Source of the DNA: Pseudomonas sp. Irchel 3E20
Lineage (GTDB): Bacteria > Pseudomonadota > Gammaproteobacteria > Pseudomonadales > Pseudomonadaceae
Assembly (NCBI RefSeq): GCF_900187645.1
Contig: NZ_FYEE01000015.1
Coordinates: 1-64,000 of the forward strand
Reading direction: 5' to 3'
DNA: 64,000 nucleotides
The translations under genes and the position numbers were made by a program. The notes beneath the pieces are model-generated. The model was not told the DNA's origin and did no database searches. It saw only the letters and a list, made by a program, of their open reading frames with translations. Every line of letters begins with the position of its first letter. Position 1 is the stretch's first letter. Shown here one piece after another: positions 25,444 to 34,474 of this stretch.

Positions 25444-26219
25444 ACTCGGAACTGCGGCCCAACCTCGTTGCCCTCAACACCATCATCTACCGTGAAGTGC
25501 GGCGCTTTACCCGCATCTGGCCGCAAACCCTGCTGCCGCCGGCGATCACCATGGTTTTGTACTTCGTGATCTTCGGCAACCTGATCGGCCGGCAGATTGG
25601 CGACATGGGCGGTTTCACCTACATGGAGTACATCGTGCCGGGGCTCATCATGATGTCGGTGATTACCAACGCCTACAGCAACGTGGTGTCGAGCTTCTTC
25701 GGCGCCAAGTTCCAGCGCTCCATCGAGGAATTGATGGTGTCGCCGGTGTCGCCCCACACCATCCTCATCGGCTATACCGTGGGCGGCGTGTTGCGCGGCC
25801 TGATGGTGGGGTTGATCGTGACGCTGCTGTCGCTGTTCTTCACCGATTTGCAGGTTCACCACCTGGGCGTGACCGTGGTGGTAGTGGTGCTGACGGCGAC
25901 GATCTTCTCGCTTCTGGGGTTCATTAACGCGGTATTTGCACGCAACTTCGACGATGTCTCGATTATCCCGACCTTCGTGCTGACCCCGCTGACTTACCTG
26001 GGCGGGGTGTTCTACTCCATCAGCCTGCTGCCGCCGTTCTGGCAGACCGTGTCGCTGGCCAACCCGGTGCTGCACATGGTCAACGCCTTCCGCTACGGCA
26101 TCCTGGGCGTGTCGGACATCAAGATCAGCGTCGCCATCGCCTTTATGCTGGTGGCCACCGCGGTGCTGTACATCGGTTGCGCACGGCTGCTGGTGAGCGG
26201 GCGCGGGATGCGCCAATAG
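25440..26219 (+). CDS. ABC-2 type permease, YadH-like
   Basis: This is a 259-residue inner-membrane protein of the ABC-2 family with about six helices. The conserved block PGLIMMSVITNAYSNVVSSF and the SFFGAKFQRSIEELMVSPV loop, which contacts the ATPase, are both visible. The last helices contain VLTPLTYLGGVFYSISLLP. It partners the ATPase encoded immediately upstream. ABC-2 exporters of this group move lipids, polysaccharides or drugs. The ATG at 25440 overlaps the previous stop, so translation is coupled. Confidence 0.9.
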   Translation: MNSELRPNLVALNTIIYREVRRFTRIWPQTLLPPAITMVLYFVIFGNLIGRQIGDMGGFTYMEYIVPGLIMMSVITNAYSNVVSSFFGAKFQRSIEELMVSPVSPHTILIGYTVGGVLRGLMVGLIVTLLSLFFTDLQVHHLGVTVVVVVLTATIFSLLGFINAVFARNFDDVSIIPTFVLTPLTYLGGVFYSISLLPPFWQTVSLANPVLHMVNAFRYGILGVSDIKISVAIAFMLVATAVLYIGCARLLVSGRGMRQ

Positions 26220-26235
26220 CTAATTGATACGTAAT

Positions 26236-26270
26236 GAAAAACGGCCTCCATCTGGAGGCCGTTTGCGTTT
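26236..26270 (+). terminator. Rho-independent terminator after the ABC-2 exporter
   Basis: AACGGCCTCCA and TGGAGGCCGTT flank a short TC loop, with a T-run after GCG. On the minus strand the A-run side (AAAAAC) makes it usable for the convergent DUF2062 gene as well. Confidence 0.8.
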
Positions 26271-26786
26271 TTACTGGCGCTTTTTCTGGCGTTGCTTCCA
26301 CTGGCGTCCCACCCACCAGCGCCAGTACAGCATGGTCAGGCAATAGGCGAGGGCGCCGAGTACCACGCCGGCCACCACCGAGCCCAACAAGAACGGCTGC
26401 CACAGGGTGGAAAGCTGGCTGCTGATCCACTCCCAGGTCAGCTCGTCGGGCAGGCTGCGCGGCGGCACGTTCATCAGCCAGGCCCCGAGCTGGTAGGTGC
26501 AGAAAAACACCGGCGGCATGGTGATGGGGTTGGTCAGCCACACCAGGCTCACGGCAATCGGCATGTTGCCGCGCACCGACACCGCGAGGGCGGCGGCCAG
26601 CAGCATCTGCGCCGGGATCGGCATGAACGCGGCAAACAGGCCCACCGCCATGGCGCGGGCAACCGAGTGGCGATTGAGGTGCCAGAGGTTGGGGTCGTGG
26701 AGCAATTTGCCGAGAAAGCGTAAGGACTTGTGTTCCCGGATACTGGTCGGGTCGGGCATGTAGCGTTTGAATAAGCGCCGGGGCAT
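26271..26786 (-). CDS. DUF2062 membrane protein
   Basis: This is a 171-residue protein with two or three membrane helices. The DUF2062 core is visible: HSVARAMAVGLFAAFMPIPAQMLLA, then NMPIAVSLVWLTNPITMPPVF, with the conserved NP-T-P motif. The C-terminal part is very basic (RRWWVGRQWKQRQKKRQ-type). I start at the ATG at 26786 (MPRRLFKRY). Its function is not known; some relatives are fused to glycosyltransferases, suggesting an envelope role. It lies divergent from comEC, as I recall from P. aeruginosa. Confidence 0.83.
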   Translation of the reverse strand: MPRRLFKRYMPDPTSIREHKSLRFLGKLLHDPNLWHLNRHSVARAMAVGLFAAFMPIPAQMLLAAALAVSVRGNMPIAVSLVWLTNPITMPPVFFCTYQLGAWLMNVPPRSLPDELTWEWISSQLSTLWQPFLLGSVVAGVVLGALAYCLTMLYWRWWVGRQWKQRQKKRQ

Positions 26787-26921
26787 GGGAATTCTCGGTC
26801 GGTTCAAGCGGGCAGTATGCCCGGAATCTACCGAAGGCCGATTCAGACTTTGTGACAATTAATAAGCGCGTGCCTGTGTGACCCGGCTATTCCTCAGTCG
26901 TGGACTCTCAAGGACGGGCTT

Positions 26922-29141
26922 ATGCGCACAGGGATGCTGGCGCTGGCGCTGGGTTTGTTGGCGCTGCGTTTTCTGCCGGTACTGCCGCCGGTCGGGTTAT
27001 TGCTGCTGGCGGTCACGCTGGCGCTGATGCTGTTGCCGTTTCGCACTTATCCACTGGCGTTGTGCCTGCTGGGGCTGAGTTGGGCCAGCGTGTCGGCCCA
27101 CTGGGCCTTGGCCGATCGCCTGGCCCCGGCGCTGGACGGGCAGACCCGCTGGGTCGAGGGCCGCGTGGTGGGGTTGCCGCAAGAGGCGGGCAGCGTGGTG
27201 CGTTTCGAGCTGGCCGGGGCCACGGCGCGCAAGGCCCGCTTGCCCAAGTTGATGCGCCTGGCCTGGCACGGCGGGCCACCAGTGCGCAGCGGCGAGCGCT
27301 GGCGCCTGGCAGTCAAACTCAAGCGCCCGAGCGGGCTGCTCAACCCCCACGCCTTCGATTACGACGCCTGGCTGCTGGCCCAGCGCATCGGCGCCACCGG
27401 TACGGTCAAGGACGGCCAACGCCTGGCACCGGCGCACGGGGCCTGGCGCGACAGCCTGCGCCAGCGCTTGGCGCAGGTCGATGCCCAGGGCCGCAACGCA
27501 GCCCTGACGGCGTTGGTGCTGGGGGACGGCGCGGGCCTGGACAGCAGCGACTGGCAGGTGCTGCGCGATACCGGCACCGTGCACCTATTGGTGATTTCCG
27601 GGCAGCACATCGGCTTGCTGGCGGGGTTGGTGTATGGCGCGGTGGCCGGGTTGGCGCGCCTGGGCCTGTGGCCGCGGCGCTGGCCGTGGCTGCCATGGGC
27701 CTGTGGCCTGGGGTTCGCGGCGGCGCTGGGGTATGGCCTGCTGGCCGGGTTTGATGTGCCGGTGCGCCGCGCCTGCCTGATGATCGGCCTGGTGCTGTTA
27801 TGGCGTTTGCGCTTTCGCCATTTGGGCGCGGGGTGGCCGCTGTTGCTGGCGCTTAATGGCGTGCTGCTGGTGGAGCCGCTGGCCAGCCTGCAACCGGGTT
27901 TCTGGCTGTCGTTTGCGGCGGTGGCGGTGCTGGTGTTCATCTTCAGCGCTCGCCTGGGCCGTTGGCGCGGCTGGCAGGCCTGGACGCGGGCGCAGTGGCT
28001 GATCGCAATCGGCCTGGGCCCGGTGCTGTTGGCGTTGGGCTTGCCCATCAGCCTGAGCGGGCCTTTGGCCAACCTGGTGGCCGTGCCCTGGATCAGCCTG
28101 TTGGTGTTGCCCCTGGCCCTGCTCGGCACGGCGTTGCTGGCGCTGCCGTTTGTCGGAGAGGGGCTGTTGTGGCTAGCTGGCGGCGCCCTCGATCTGCTGT
28201 TTCGCGCCCTCGCGCTGCTGGCTGCGCAACGCCCGGCCTGGGCGCCGCCGGCCTTGGCGGGGTGGGCGTGGGCGATCACCGCCCTGGGCGCGTTGTTACT
28301 GCTGTTGCCCGCCGGCGTGCCGTTGCGCGGGCTCGGCTGGCCGATGCTGCTGATGGCGGTTTATGCGCCGCGCCCGGAGATTGCCCACGGCCAGGCGCAG
28401 GTCTGGCAATTGGACGTCGGCCAAGGCCTGGCGGTGCTGGTGCGCACGCGCCAGCACGCCTTGCTGTACGACGCCGGCCCGCGCCAGGGCGAATTCGACC
28501 TGGGCGAGCGGGTGGTGCTGCCGGCGTTGCACAGCCTGGGGGTTCAGGGCCTGGACCTGATGCTCCTCAGCCACGCCGACGCCGACCACGCGGGCGGTGC
28601 CGGCGCGGTGGCGCGGGGCCTGCCGGTGGCGGCGGTGATCGGCGGCGACCCGGCCGCGCTGCCGGCGTTCTTGAACGCCCAGGCCTGCACCAGTGGCCAG
28701 CAATGGCAATGGGATGGCGTGACCTTCCGCCTCTGGCGCTGGGCCGACGCCCGCGACAGCAATCAGACCTCTTGTGTGTTGCAGGTGGAGGCCGGCGGCG
28801 AACGCTTGCTGCTGACCGGCGATATCGACACCGAGGCCGAACGGGCGCTGCTGGCCAGCCCCCTGGCGGTGCCGACCCATTGGTTGCAAGCGCCCCACCA
28901 TGGCAGCCGCAGCTCATCCTCAATGGCGTTGCTCCAGGCCCTGAAACCGGGCGCCGTGTTGATCTCCCGCGGCCAGGGCAACGCTTTTGGTCACCCTCAT
29001 CCACGGGTGATGGCGCGTTACCACTACCTTGGTATGGACGTTTACGACAGCGCCGAACAGGGCGCCATCCGCCTCGACCTGGGCACCTTCAGCGCCGCGC
29101 AAACCCTGCGCCAGCAACGGCGCTTCTGGCGCGCGCCCTGA
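26922..29141 (+). CDS. comEC: DNA internalization channel protein ComEC/Rec2
   Basis: This 739-residue polytopic protein forms the inner-membrane DNA channel in natural transformation. The N-terminal membrane part includes the competence domain (about residues 220-440; SGQHIGLLAGLVYG, GYGLLAGFDVPVRRACLM). The C-terminal metallo-beta-lactamase domain has LLSHADADHAGGAGAV and APHHGSRSSSSM, with metal ligands intact. The length and domain order are those of full-length ComEC. No other competence gene is in the window; the type IV pilus gene pilZ, expected elsewhere, is missing. Confidence 0.92.
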   Translation: MRTGMLALALGLLALRFLPVLPPVGLLLLAVTLALMLLPFRTYPLALCLLGLSWASVSAHWALADRLAPALDGQTRWVEGRVVGLPQEAGSVVRFELAGATARKARLPKLMRLAWHGGPPVRSGERWRLAVKLKRPSGLLNPHAFDYDAWLLAQRIGATGTVKDGQRLAPAHGAWRDSLRQRLAQVDAQGRNAALTALVLGDGAGLDSSDWQVLRDTGTVHLLVISGQHIGLLAGLVYGAVAGLARLGLWPRRWPWLPWACGLGFAAALGYGLLAGFDVPVRRACLMIGLVLLWRLRFRHLGAGWPLLLALNGVLLVEPLASLQPGFWLSFAAVAVLVFIFSARLGRWRGWQAWTRAQWLIAIGLGPVLLALGLPISLSGPLANLVAVPWISLLVLPLALLGTALLALPFVGEGLLWLAGGALDLLFRALALLAAQRPAWAPPALAGWAWAITALGALLLLLPAGVPLRGLGWPMLLMAVYAPRPEIAHGQAQVWQLDVGQGLAVLVRTRQHALLYDAGPRQGEFDLGERVVLPALHSLGVQGLDLMLLSHADADHAGGAGAVARGLPVAAVIGGDPAALPAFLNAQACTSGQQWQWDGVTFRLWRWADARDSNQTSCVLQVEAGGERLLLTGDIDTEAERALLASPLAVPTHWLQAPHHGSRSSSSMALLQALKPGAVLISRGQGNAFGHPHPRVMARYHYLGMDVYDSAEQGAIRLDLGTFSAAQTLRQQRRFWRAP

Positions 29142-29244
29142 GATAACCCGGTGTTATTAAACGCGGGGTCAATGCGACATCACGTTCTTCGGTGGCCTGC
29201 GGCGCTATGTTAGAGTGGCGCACTTTTTCGAGGGGGCTGTCACT

Positions 29245-29880
29245 GTGTGGGAATTGGTCAAATCCGGCGGCTGGATGATGCTGCCGATCATTCTGAGTTC
29301 CATCGCGGGCCTGGGCATCGTCGCCGAACGCCTGTGGACCCTGCGCGCCAGCCGTGTCACCCCCGAGCACTTGCTGGGCCAGGTGTGGCGCTGGATCAAG
29401 GACAAACAGCTGAACAAGGAAAAACTCAAGGAGCTGCGCGCCAATTCCCCCCTGGGCGAGATCCTGGCCGCGGGCCTGGCCAACTCCAAGCATGGCCGCG
29501 AGATCATGAAGGAGTGCATCGAAGAGGCCGCCGCCCGGGTCATTCATGAACTGGAGCGCTACCTCAACACCCTGGGCACCATCGCCGCCATGGCGCCGCT
29601 GCTGGGCCTGCTGGGCACGGTGCTGGGCATGATCGATATTTTCAGCTCATTCATGGGCACTGGCATGAGCGCCAATGCCGCGGTACTCGCTGGCGGCATT
29701 TCCAAGGCCCTGATTACCACGGCCGCGGGCCTGATGGTGGGCATCCCCGCCGTGTTCTTCCATCGCTTCCTGCAACGCCGGGTCGATGAACTGGTGGTGG
29801 GCATGGAGCAGGAAGCGATCAAATTGGTCGAGGTGGTACAGGGCGACCGGGACGTCGATCTGGTCGAGGGCAAAGCGTGA
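29245..29880 (+). CDS. exbB: MotA/TolQ/ExbB family proton-channel protein
   Basis: This is a 211-residue inner-membrane protein with three helices. The first is near the start (WMMLPIILSSIAGLGIVAERL), and the other two are in GTIAAMAPLLGLLGTVLGMIDIF and ISKALITTAAGLMVGIPAVFF, which include the family threonines. It pairs with the ExbD/TolR-type gene that overlaps it by GTGA. ExbB-ExbD complexes use proton motive force to energise TonB or Tol. It is encoded away from tonB, directly before lpxK, and its partner is uncertain. The GTG at 29245 follows GAGGGGG; the frame upstream is unrelated. Confidence 0.87.
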   Translation: MWELVKSGGWMMLPIILSSIAGLGIVAERLWTLRASRVTPEHLLGQVWRWIKDKQLNKEKLKELRANSPLGEILAAGLANSKHGREIMKECIEEAAARVIHELERYLNTLGTIAAMAPLLGLLGTVLGMIDIFSSFMGTGMSANAAVLAGGISKALITTAAGLMVGIPAVFFHRFLQRRVDELVVGMEQEAIKLVEVVQGDRDVDLVEGKA

Positions 29881-30305
29881 AATTTCGCCGCAAACCGCGA
29901 GAGACGGTTGATATCAACCTGGCCTCGCTGATCGACGTGGTGTTTATCTTGCTGCTGTTTTTCGTCGTGACCACCACCTTCACCCGCGAAACCCAACTGC
30001 GCGTCGACCTGCCCGAGGCCGTCAGCGGCTCGCCGGCCGAAGACCAGGTGCTCAAGCAGGTGGACATCGCCATCAGCGCCGACGGCGTGTACAGCGTCAA
30101 CAACCAACTGCTGGCCAAGAACGACCTCGCCGGCCTGATGGAAGCCTTGCAGAAGGAGTCGGCGGGCGACACCAGCCTGCCGCTGTCCATCAGCGCCGAT
30201 GGCAAGACCCCGCACCAAGCCGTGATTACCGCCATGGACGCGGCCGGCAAACTGGGCTTCAGCCATTTGCGCATGACCACGGTCGAAGCGGCCCCGGTTC
30301 CCTGA
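29877..30305 (+). CDS. exbD: ExbD/TolR family protein
   Basis: This is a 142-residue protein with one membrane helix. The proton-carrying aspartate is in VDINLASLIDVVFILLLFFVV, the diagnostic motif of ExbD/TolR. The periplasmic C-terminal domain follows (NNQLLAKNDLAGLMEAL, PHQAVITAMDAAGKLGFSHL). The GTG start overlaps the previous stop. The TGATG junction with lpxK makes these three genes one translationally coupled unit. Confidence 0.9.
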   Translation: MKFRRKPRETVDINLASLIDVVFILLLFFVVTTTFTRETQLRVDLPEAVSGSPAEDQVLKQVDIAISADGVYSVNNQLLAKNDLAGLMEALQKESAGDTSLPLSISADGKTPHQAVITAMDAAGKLGFSHLRMTTVEAAPVP

Positions 30306-31315
30306 TGGCACTTTCCGATCGCTTGCTCGACGCCTGGTACACCGGCCACCCCGCGCTGAAGCTGTTGCAGCCCCTGGAATGGCTGTACCGGCGCGTGGTG
30401 GCGGGCAAGCGCGCACGTTTTCTGGCCGGGGAGGGCACGATTTACCGCGCACCCGTGCCGCTGATCGTGGTCGGCAATATCACCGTGGGCGGCACCGGCA
30501 AGACGCCGTTGATCCTGTGGATGATCGAACACTGCCAGCGCCAGGGCCTGCGGGTGGGTGTGGTCAGCCGTGGCTACGGCGCCAAGCCGGCGCAATTGCC
30601 GTGGCGCGTGCGCGCCGAACAGAGCGCCACCGAGGCCGGGGACGAACCCTTGCTGATCGTGCAGCGCACCGGTGTGGCGCTGATGATCGACCCCGACCGC
30701 AGCCGCGCCGTGCAGGCCTTGCTGGCGGCCGAACCGCTGGACCTGATCCTGTGCGACGACGGCTTGCAGCATTACCGCTTGGCTCGCGACCTGGAACTGG
30801 TGCTGGTCGACGCCGTCCGGGGCCTGGGCAATCGCCGTTGCCTGCCGGCCGGGCCGCTGCGTGAGCCGGTGGAGCGTCTGCACAGCGTCGACGCGCAGTT
30901 GTTCAACGGCGCGGCCAGCGATACCCCCCAGGGTTACGCCTTCCAACTGCAACCCACGGCGCTGGTCAACCTGCTCACCGGCGAGCGCCGTGGCCTCGAT
31001 CATTTCGCCCCGGGCCAGGCCCTGCACGCGGTGGCCGGCATCGGCAACCCGCGGCGTTTCTTCACTACCCTGCAAGCGCTACACTGGCGGCCCGTGGCCC
31101 ACGCCTTCGCCGACCATGCCCAGTACAGCCCGCAGGCCTTGAGTTTCACCCCTGCGCTGCCGTTGGTCATGACCGAAAAAGACGCGGTCAAATGCCGGGC
31201 CTTTGCCTTGGCCGATTGGTGGTACCTGGCCGTGGATGCCGCGCCGTCGCCGGCCTTCGTCGCCTGGTTCGATACCCAATTGATGCGCCTGCTATCCACC
31301 CGTCTCTTGCCTTAA
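30305..31315 (+). CDS. lpxK: Tetraacyldisaccharide 4'-kinase (lipid A synthesis)
   Basis: This is a 336-residue inner-membrane-associated kinase that phosphorylates the 4' position of the lipid A disaccharide. It has an N-terminal amphipathic/membrane segment. The Walker A is in VVGNITVGGTGKTPLILWMI, with further family motifs VSRGYGAKP, AGDEPLLIVQRTGVALMI and CDDGLQHYRL. The start overlaps the exbD stop by one base. kdsB, two genes on, makes the CMP-Kdo that is added to the LpxK product in the same pathway. Confidence 0.95.
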   Translation: MALSDRLLDAWYTGHPALKLLQPLEWLYRRVVAGKRARFLAGEGTIYRAPVPLIVVGNITVGGTGKTPLILWMIEHCQRQGLRVGVVSRGYGAKPAQLPWRVRAEQSATEAGDEPLLIVQRTGVALMIDPDRSRAVQALLAAEPLDLILCDDGLQHYRLARDLELVLVDAVRGLGNRRCLPAGPLREPVERLHSVDAQLFNGAASDTPQGYAFQLQPTALVNLLTGERRGLDHFAPGQALHAVAGIGNPRRFFTTLQALHWRPVAHAFADHAQYSPQALSFTPALPLVMTEKDAVKCRAFALADWWYLAVDAAPSPAFVAWFDTQLMRLLSTRLLP

Positions 31316-31339
31316 TACGCTGTTATCCAAGGAGTTTTC

Positions 31340-31525
31340 ATGGACACCAAACTGCTCGATATCCTTGCCTGCCCGGTCTGCAAAGGCCCGCTCAAACTCA
31401 GCGCCGACAAAACCGAACTCATCAGCAAGGGCGCCGGCCTGGCGTACCCGATCCGCGACGGCATCCCGGTGATGCTCGAAACCGAGGCCCGCACCCTGAG
31501 CAACGACGAGCGGCTGGATAAATGA
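31340..31525 (+). CDS. Trm112 family zinc-ribbon-like protein
   Basis: This is a 61-residue protein of the Trm112/YcaR family (MDTKLLDILACPVCKGPLKL; RDGIPVMLETEAR). The first CPxC is present, but the second metal-binding pair is absent, as in many bacterial members. In eukaryotes Trm112 activates methyltransferases. In proteobacteria the gene is constantly found between lpxK and kdsB, and its role there is unproven. AAGGAG precedes the ATG at 31340; the stop overlaps kdsB by ATGA. Confidence 0.9.
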   Translation: MDTKLLDILACPVCKGPLKLSADKTELISKGAGLAYPIRDGIPVMLETEARTLSNDERLDK

Positions 31526-32286
31526 GCACCGCGTTCACCGTTGTCATCCCGTCGCGCTTTGCCTCCACCCGCCTGCCGGGCAAGCCGCTGCAACTGATCG
31601 CCGGCAAGCCGATGGTCCAGCACGTCTGGGAACAGGCCTGCAAAAGCAGCGCCGAGCGGGTGGTGGTGGCCACCGATGACGCGCGCATAGTCGACGCCTG
31701 CCGCGCCTTTGGTGCCGACGTGGTGCTGACCCGCGAAGACCACAATTCCGGCACCGATCGCCTGGCCGAAGTGGCCACGGCGCTGGGCTTGGCGCCCGAC
31801 GCCATTGTGGTCAACGTGCAGGGCGACGAGCCGTTGATTCCGCCGGCCCTGATCGACCAGGTGGCGGCCAACCTGGCGCACCACGGCGAGGCGCGCATGT
31901 CCACGCTTTGTGAGCCGATCGAAGACGTTGAAACCCTGTTCAATACCAATGTCGTCAAAGTCGTCAGCGACTGCAACGGCCTGGCCCTGACCTTCAGCCG
32001 TGCCACCTTGCCCTGGGCACGCGATGCCTTCGCCAGCGATCGCACGCAACTGCCCGCCGGCGTGCCGTACCGCCGCCACATCGGTATCTACGCCTACCGC
32101 GTCGGCTTCCTTCATGACTTCGTCAACTGGGGCCCGTGCTGGCTGGAAGACACCGAGTGCCTGGAGCAACTGCGCGCCTTGTGGCACGGCGTGCGCATCC
32201 ACGTCGCCGACGCCCTGGAAGCGCCACCGGCCGGGGTCGACACCCCGCAAGACCTCGAACGCGTTCGACGTCTGCTGGAGGCCTGA
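31522..32286 (+). CDS. kdsB: 3-deoxy-manno-octulosonate cytidylyltransferase (CMP-Kdo synthetase)
   Basis: This is a 254-residue cytosolic enzyme that makes CMP-Kdo for lipopolysaccharide core assembly. The nucleotide-binding start is FTVVIPSRFASTRLPGKPL. TREDHNSGTDRLAEV and VVNVQGDEPLIPPALIDQVA contain the metal and substrate residues. HIGIYAYRVGFL and WLEDTECLEQLR are typical of KdsB. The start overlaps the Trm112-like gene, and the stop overlaps the phosphatase gene by one base. Confidence 0.96.
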   Translation: MSTAFTVVIPSRFASTRLPGKPLQLIAGKPMVQHVWEQACKSSAERVVVATDDARIVDACRAFGADVVLTREDHNSGTDRLAEVATALGLAPDAIVVNVQGDEPLIPPALIDQVAANLAHHGEARMSTLCEPIEDVETLFNTNVVKVVSDCNGLALTFSRATLPWARDAFASDRTQLPAGVPYRRHIGIYAYRVGFLHDFVNWGPCWLEDTECLEQLRALWHGVRIHVADALEAPPAGVDTPQDLERVRRLLEA

Positions 32287-32750
32287 TGCGCGTTTTGTTC
32301 GTGTGCCTGGGCAACATCTGCCGCTCGCCCACCGCCGAAGGCGTGTTGCGCCACAAATTGCGCGAGGCCGGGTTGGCTGCGCAGGTGCAAGTGGCTTCGG
32401 CCGGCACCGGTGACTGGCACGTCGGCAACGCCCCGGACAAACGCAGCCAGGCCGCGGCCCTGCTCCGTGGCTACGACCTCTCGGCCCAGCGCGCGCAGCA
32501 GGTGAGCCGCGCCGATTTTGCCGATTACGACCTGATCCTGGCCATGGACCACAGCAACCTGCGCAACCTCAAGGCCCTGCAACCGGCCCAGGGGCGTGCA
32601 GAGTTGGACCTGTTCCTGCGCCGCTACGCGTCCAGCGTCGATGAAGTGCCCGACCCTTACTACGACGCCGAGCAAGGCTTCGAGCAGGTGCTGGACTTGA
32701 TCGAGCATGCCTGCGATTTGCTGGTGATCGAAGTCAAGGGGCGCCTATGA
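32286..32750 (+). CDS. Low-molecular-weight protein-tyrosine phosphatase
   Basis: This is a 154-residue phosphatase with the CX5R loop VCLGNICRSP (C7 to R13). The general-acid aspartate is in VPDPYYDAEQGF, and YDLSAQRAQQV and LILAMDHSNLRNL are family motifs. Relatives (Wzb/PtpA) control exopolysaccharide tyrosine kinases, but here the gene sits in an LPS/peptidoglycan block without a kinase partner. Its start overlaps kdsB by one base, and its stop overlaps murB by four. Confidence 0.92.
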   Translation: MRVLFVCLGNICRSPTAEGVLRHKLREAGLAAQVQVASAGTGDWHVGNAPDKRSQAAALLRGYDLSAQRAQQVSRADFADYDLILAMDHSNLRNLKALQPAQGRAELDLFLRRYASSVDEVPDPYYDAEQGFEQVLDLIEHACDLLVIEVKGRL

Positions 32751-33766
32751 GCCTGGTGTTTGAACCGCAGGTTTCGCTCAAGGCCTTCAACACCTTCGGC
32801 GTCGATGTGCGCGCCCAGGTGTTCGCCCAGGCCCACAGCGACGCTGACGTGCGCGAAGCGCTGGCCTATTGCGCGCAACAGCAATTGCCGCTGTTGGTGA
32901 TCGGTGGCGGCAGCAACCTGCTGCTGACTGCCGACATCCCCGCGTTGGTACTGCGCATGGCCACCCAGGGCATCCGCATCCTTAGCGATGACGGCGTGCA
33001 GGTGATCGTCGAAGCCGAAGCGGGCGAGGCCTGGCACCCCTTTGTGCTGTGGACACTGGCCCAGGGCCTGTCGGGGCTGGAGAACCTCAGCCTGATCCCC
33101 GGCACCGTGGGCGCCGCGCCAATGCAGAACATCGGCGCTTATGGCGTGGAGATCAAGGACGTGTTCGCTGGGTTGACCGCCCTGGACCGCGAAAGCGGCG
33201 AGTTGCGCGACTTTGACCTGCACGCCTGCCGCTTCGGCTACCGCGATAGCCTGTTCAAGCAGCAGCCGGGGCGCTGGCTGATCCTGCGGGTGCGCTTTGC
33301 CCTGAGCCGCGTCGAGCATTTGCACCTGGGCTACGGCCCGGTCAGCCAACGCTTGGCGCAGTTGGGCATCGCCCAGCCCAATGCCAGCGACGTGAGCCAG
33401 GCGATTTGCAGCATCCGCAGCGAAAAACTGCCGGACCCGGCCGTGCTCGGCAATGCCGGCAGCTTCTTCAAGAACCCGCTGGTGCCGGCAGCGCTGGTGG
33501 CCGAGCTCAAGGTGGATTACCCGGACCTGGTGGCTTATCCGCAGGCGGACGGGCAGATGAAACTGGCCGCCGGGTGGCTGATCGAGCGCGCGGGGTGGAA
33601 GGGCTTTCGCGAGGCCGATGCCGGCGTGCACCGCCTCCAGGCCTTGGTGCTGGTCAACTACGGCGGCGCCACCGGGTTGCAGTTGCTGAACCTGGCCCAG
33701 CGCATCCAGCAGGACATCGCCCAACGCTTCAAGGTGCAACTGGAGATGGAGCCCAACCGCTACTAG
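32747..33766 (+). CDS. murB: UDP-N-acetylenolpyruvoylglucosamine reductase
   Basis: This 339-residue FAD enzyme makes UDP-MurNAc for peptidoglycan. It begins FEPQVSLKAFNTFGVDV. The FAD-binding motif is VIGGGSNLLLTADIPALVLRM, and PGTVGAAPMQNIGAYGVEI is the usual second FAD block. The catalytic serine is in GNAGSFFKNPLVP. Length and motifs match type I MurB. A terminator follows 20 bases past the stop, closing the envelope operon that starts near exbB. Confidence 0.95.
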   Translation: MSLVFEPQVSLKAFNTFGVDVRAQVFAQAHSDADVREALAYCAQQQLPLLVIGGGSNLLLTADIPALVLRMATQGIRILSDDGVQVIVEAEAGEAWHPFVLWTLAQGLSGLENLSLIPGTVGAAPMQNIGAYGVEIKDVFAGLTALDRESGELRDFDLHACRFGYRDSLFKQQPGRWLILRVRFALSRVEHLHLGYGPVSQRLAQLGIAQPNASDVSQAICSIRSEKLPDPAVLGNAGSFFKNPLVPAALVAELKVDYPDLVAYPQADGQMKLAAGWLIERAGWKGFREADAGVHRLQALVLVNYGGATGLQLLNLAQRIQQDIAQRFKVQLEMEPNRY

Positions 33767-33786
33767 CCTCGGCACCTGCGGTATCC

Positions 33787-33822
33787 AAAGCCCTGTGATC
33801 GTTTCGATCCCAGGGCTTTTTT
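33787..33822 (+). terminator. Rho-independent terminator of the murB operon
   Basis: AAAGCCCTG and CAGGGCTTTTTT form the outer stem, with GATC-GTTT-GATC inside, followed by a run of six Ts. Confidence 0.85.
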
Positions 33823-34003
33823 GTCAATTGCTGCTTAACTTGGCCTGCTAACGATGCGTCGTTCGTTGTACTTAAAAGGCCCGGTGAAGACCCGTCTTCG
33901 CAAGAGAGCCTCCCTTTAGCCTGAGCCCATCTGCGTTGCCACACCGCTCGGCCCCGAGCGGCAGATGGCTCGACCCAAAGCCAAAAACAAGGCGGGCGTG
34001 CCC

Positions 34004-34474
34004 ATGATGACACTCAAACTCAACGGTCAAGACCACCCCCTGGACGTCACCGAAGACATGCCCCTGCTCTGGGCCATCCGCGATGTGATCGGTTACAGCG
34101 GCACCAAATTCGGTTGCGGCATGGGCCTGTGCGGTGCTTGCACCGTCCATATCGACGGCGCCCCGGCGCGCAGTTGCATCACCCCCATCGGCTCGGTGGC
34201 CGGGCGTAACGTCAGCACCATCGACAACCTGCACAACGACCCGGTGGGCCAAGTGGTGCAGCAAGCCTGGCTCGACGTGGCGGTGGCGCAATGCGGCTAC
34301 TGCCAGGGCGGGCAGATCATGTCCGCCACCGCGTTGCTCAAAACCACGGCCAACCCCAGCGACGAACAAATCGAACACGCCATGCTTGGCAACCTGTGCC
34401 GCTGCGGCACCTACAACCGCATCAAGACCGCCATCCACCAGGCCGCGGCCCGGTTGCAGGAGGCCAAGGCATGA
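34004..34474 (+). CDS. (2Fe-2S) small subunit of a xanthine-dehydrogenase-family hydroxylase
   Basis: This is a 156-residue electron-transfer subunit with two [2Fe-2S] clusters. The plant-type cluster is in GCGMGLCGACTVHIDG plus the following RSC. The second is in QCGYCQGGQIM and NLCRCGTYNRI. Size and motifs match IorA, the alpha subunit of isoquinoline 1-oxidoreductase. It has no signal peptide and would be exported with the large subunit if that uses Tat. The start is the ATG at 34004 or 34007, adjacent in frame. It opens a four-gene operon inserted between murB and rne. Confidence 0.88.
   Translation: MMTLKLNGQDHPLDVTEDMPLLWAIRDVIGYSGTKFGCGMGLCGACTVHIDGAPARSCITPIGSVAGRNVSTIDNLHNDPVGQVVQQAWLDVAVAQCGYCQGGQIMSATALLKTTANPSDEQIEHAMLGNLCRCGTYNRIKTAIHQAAARLQEAKA

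Noticed and set aside
25254..26216. His/Arg-rich minus-strand frame opposite the ABC-2 permease
   Set aside because: It shows the composition typical of antisense translation of a GC-rich gene.
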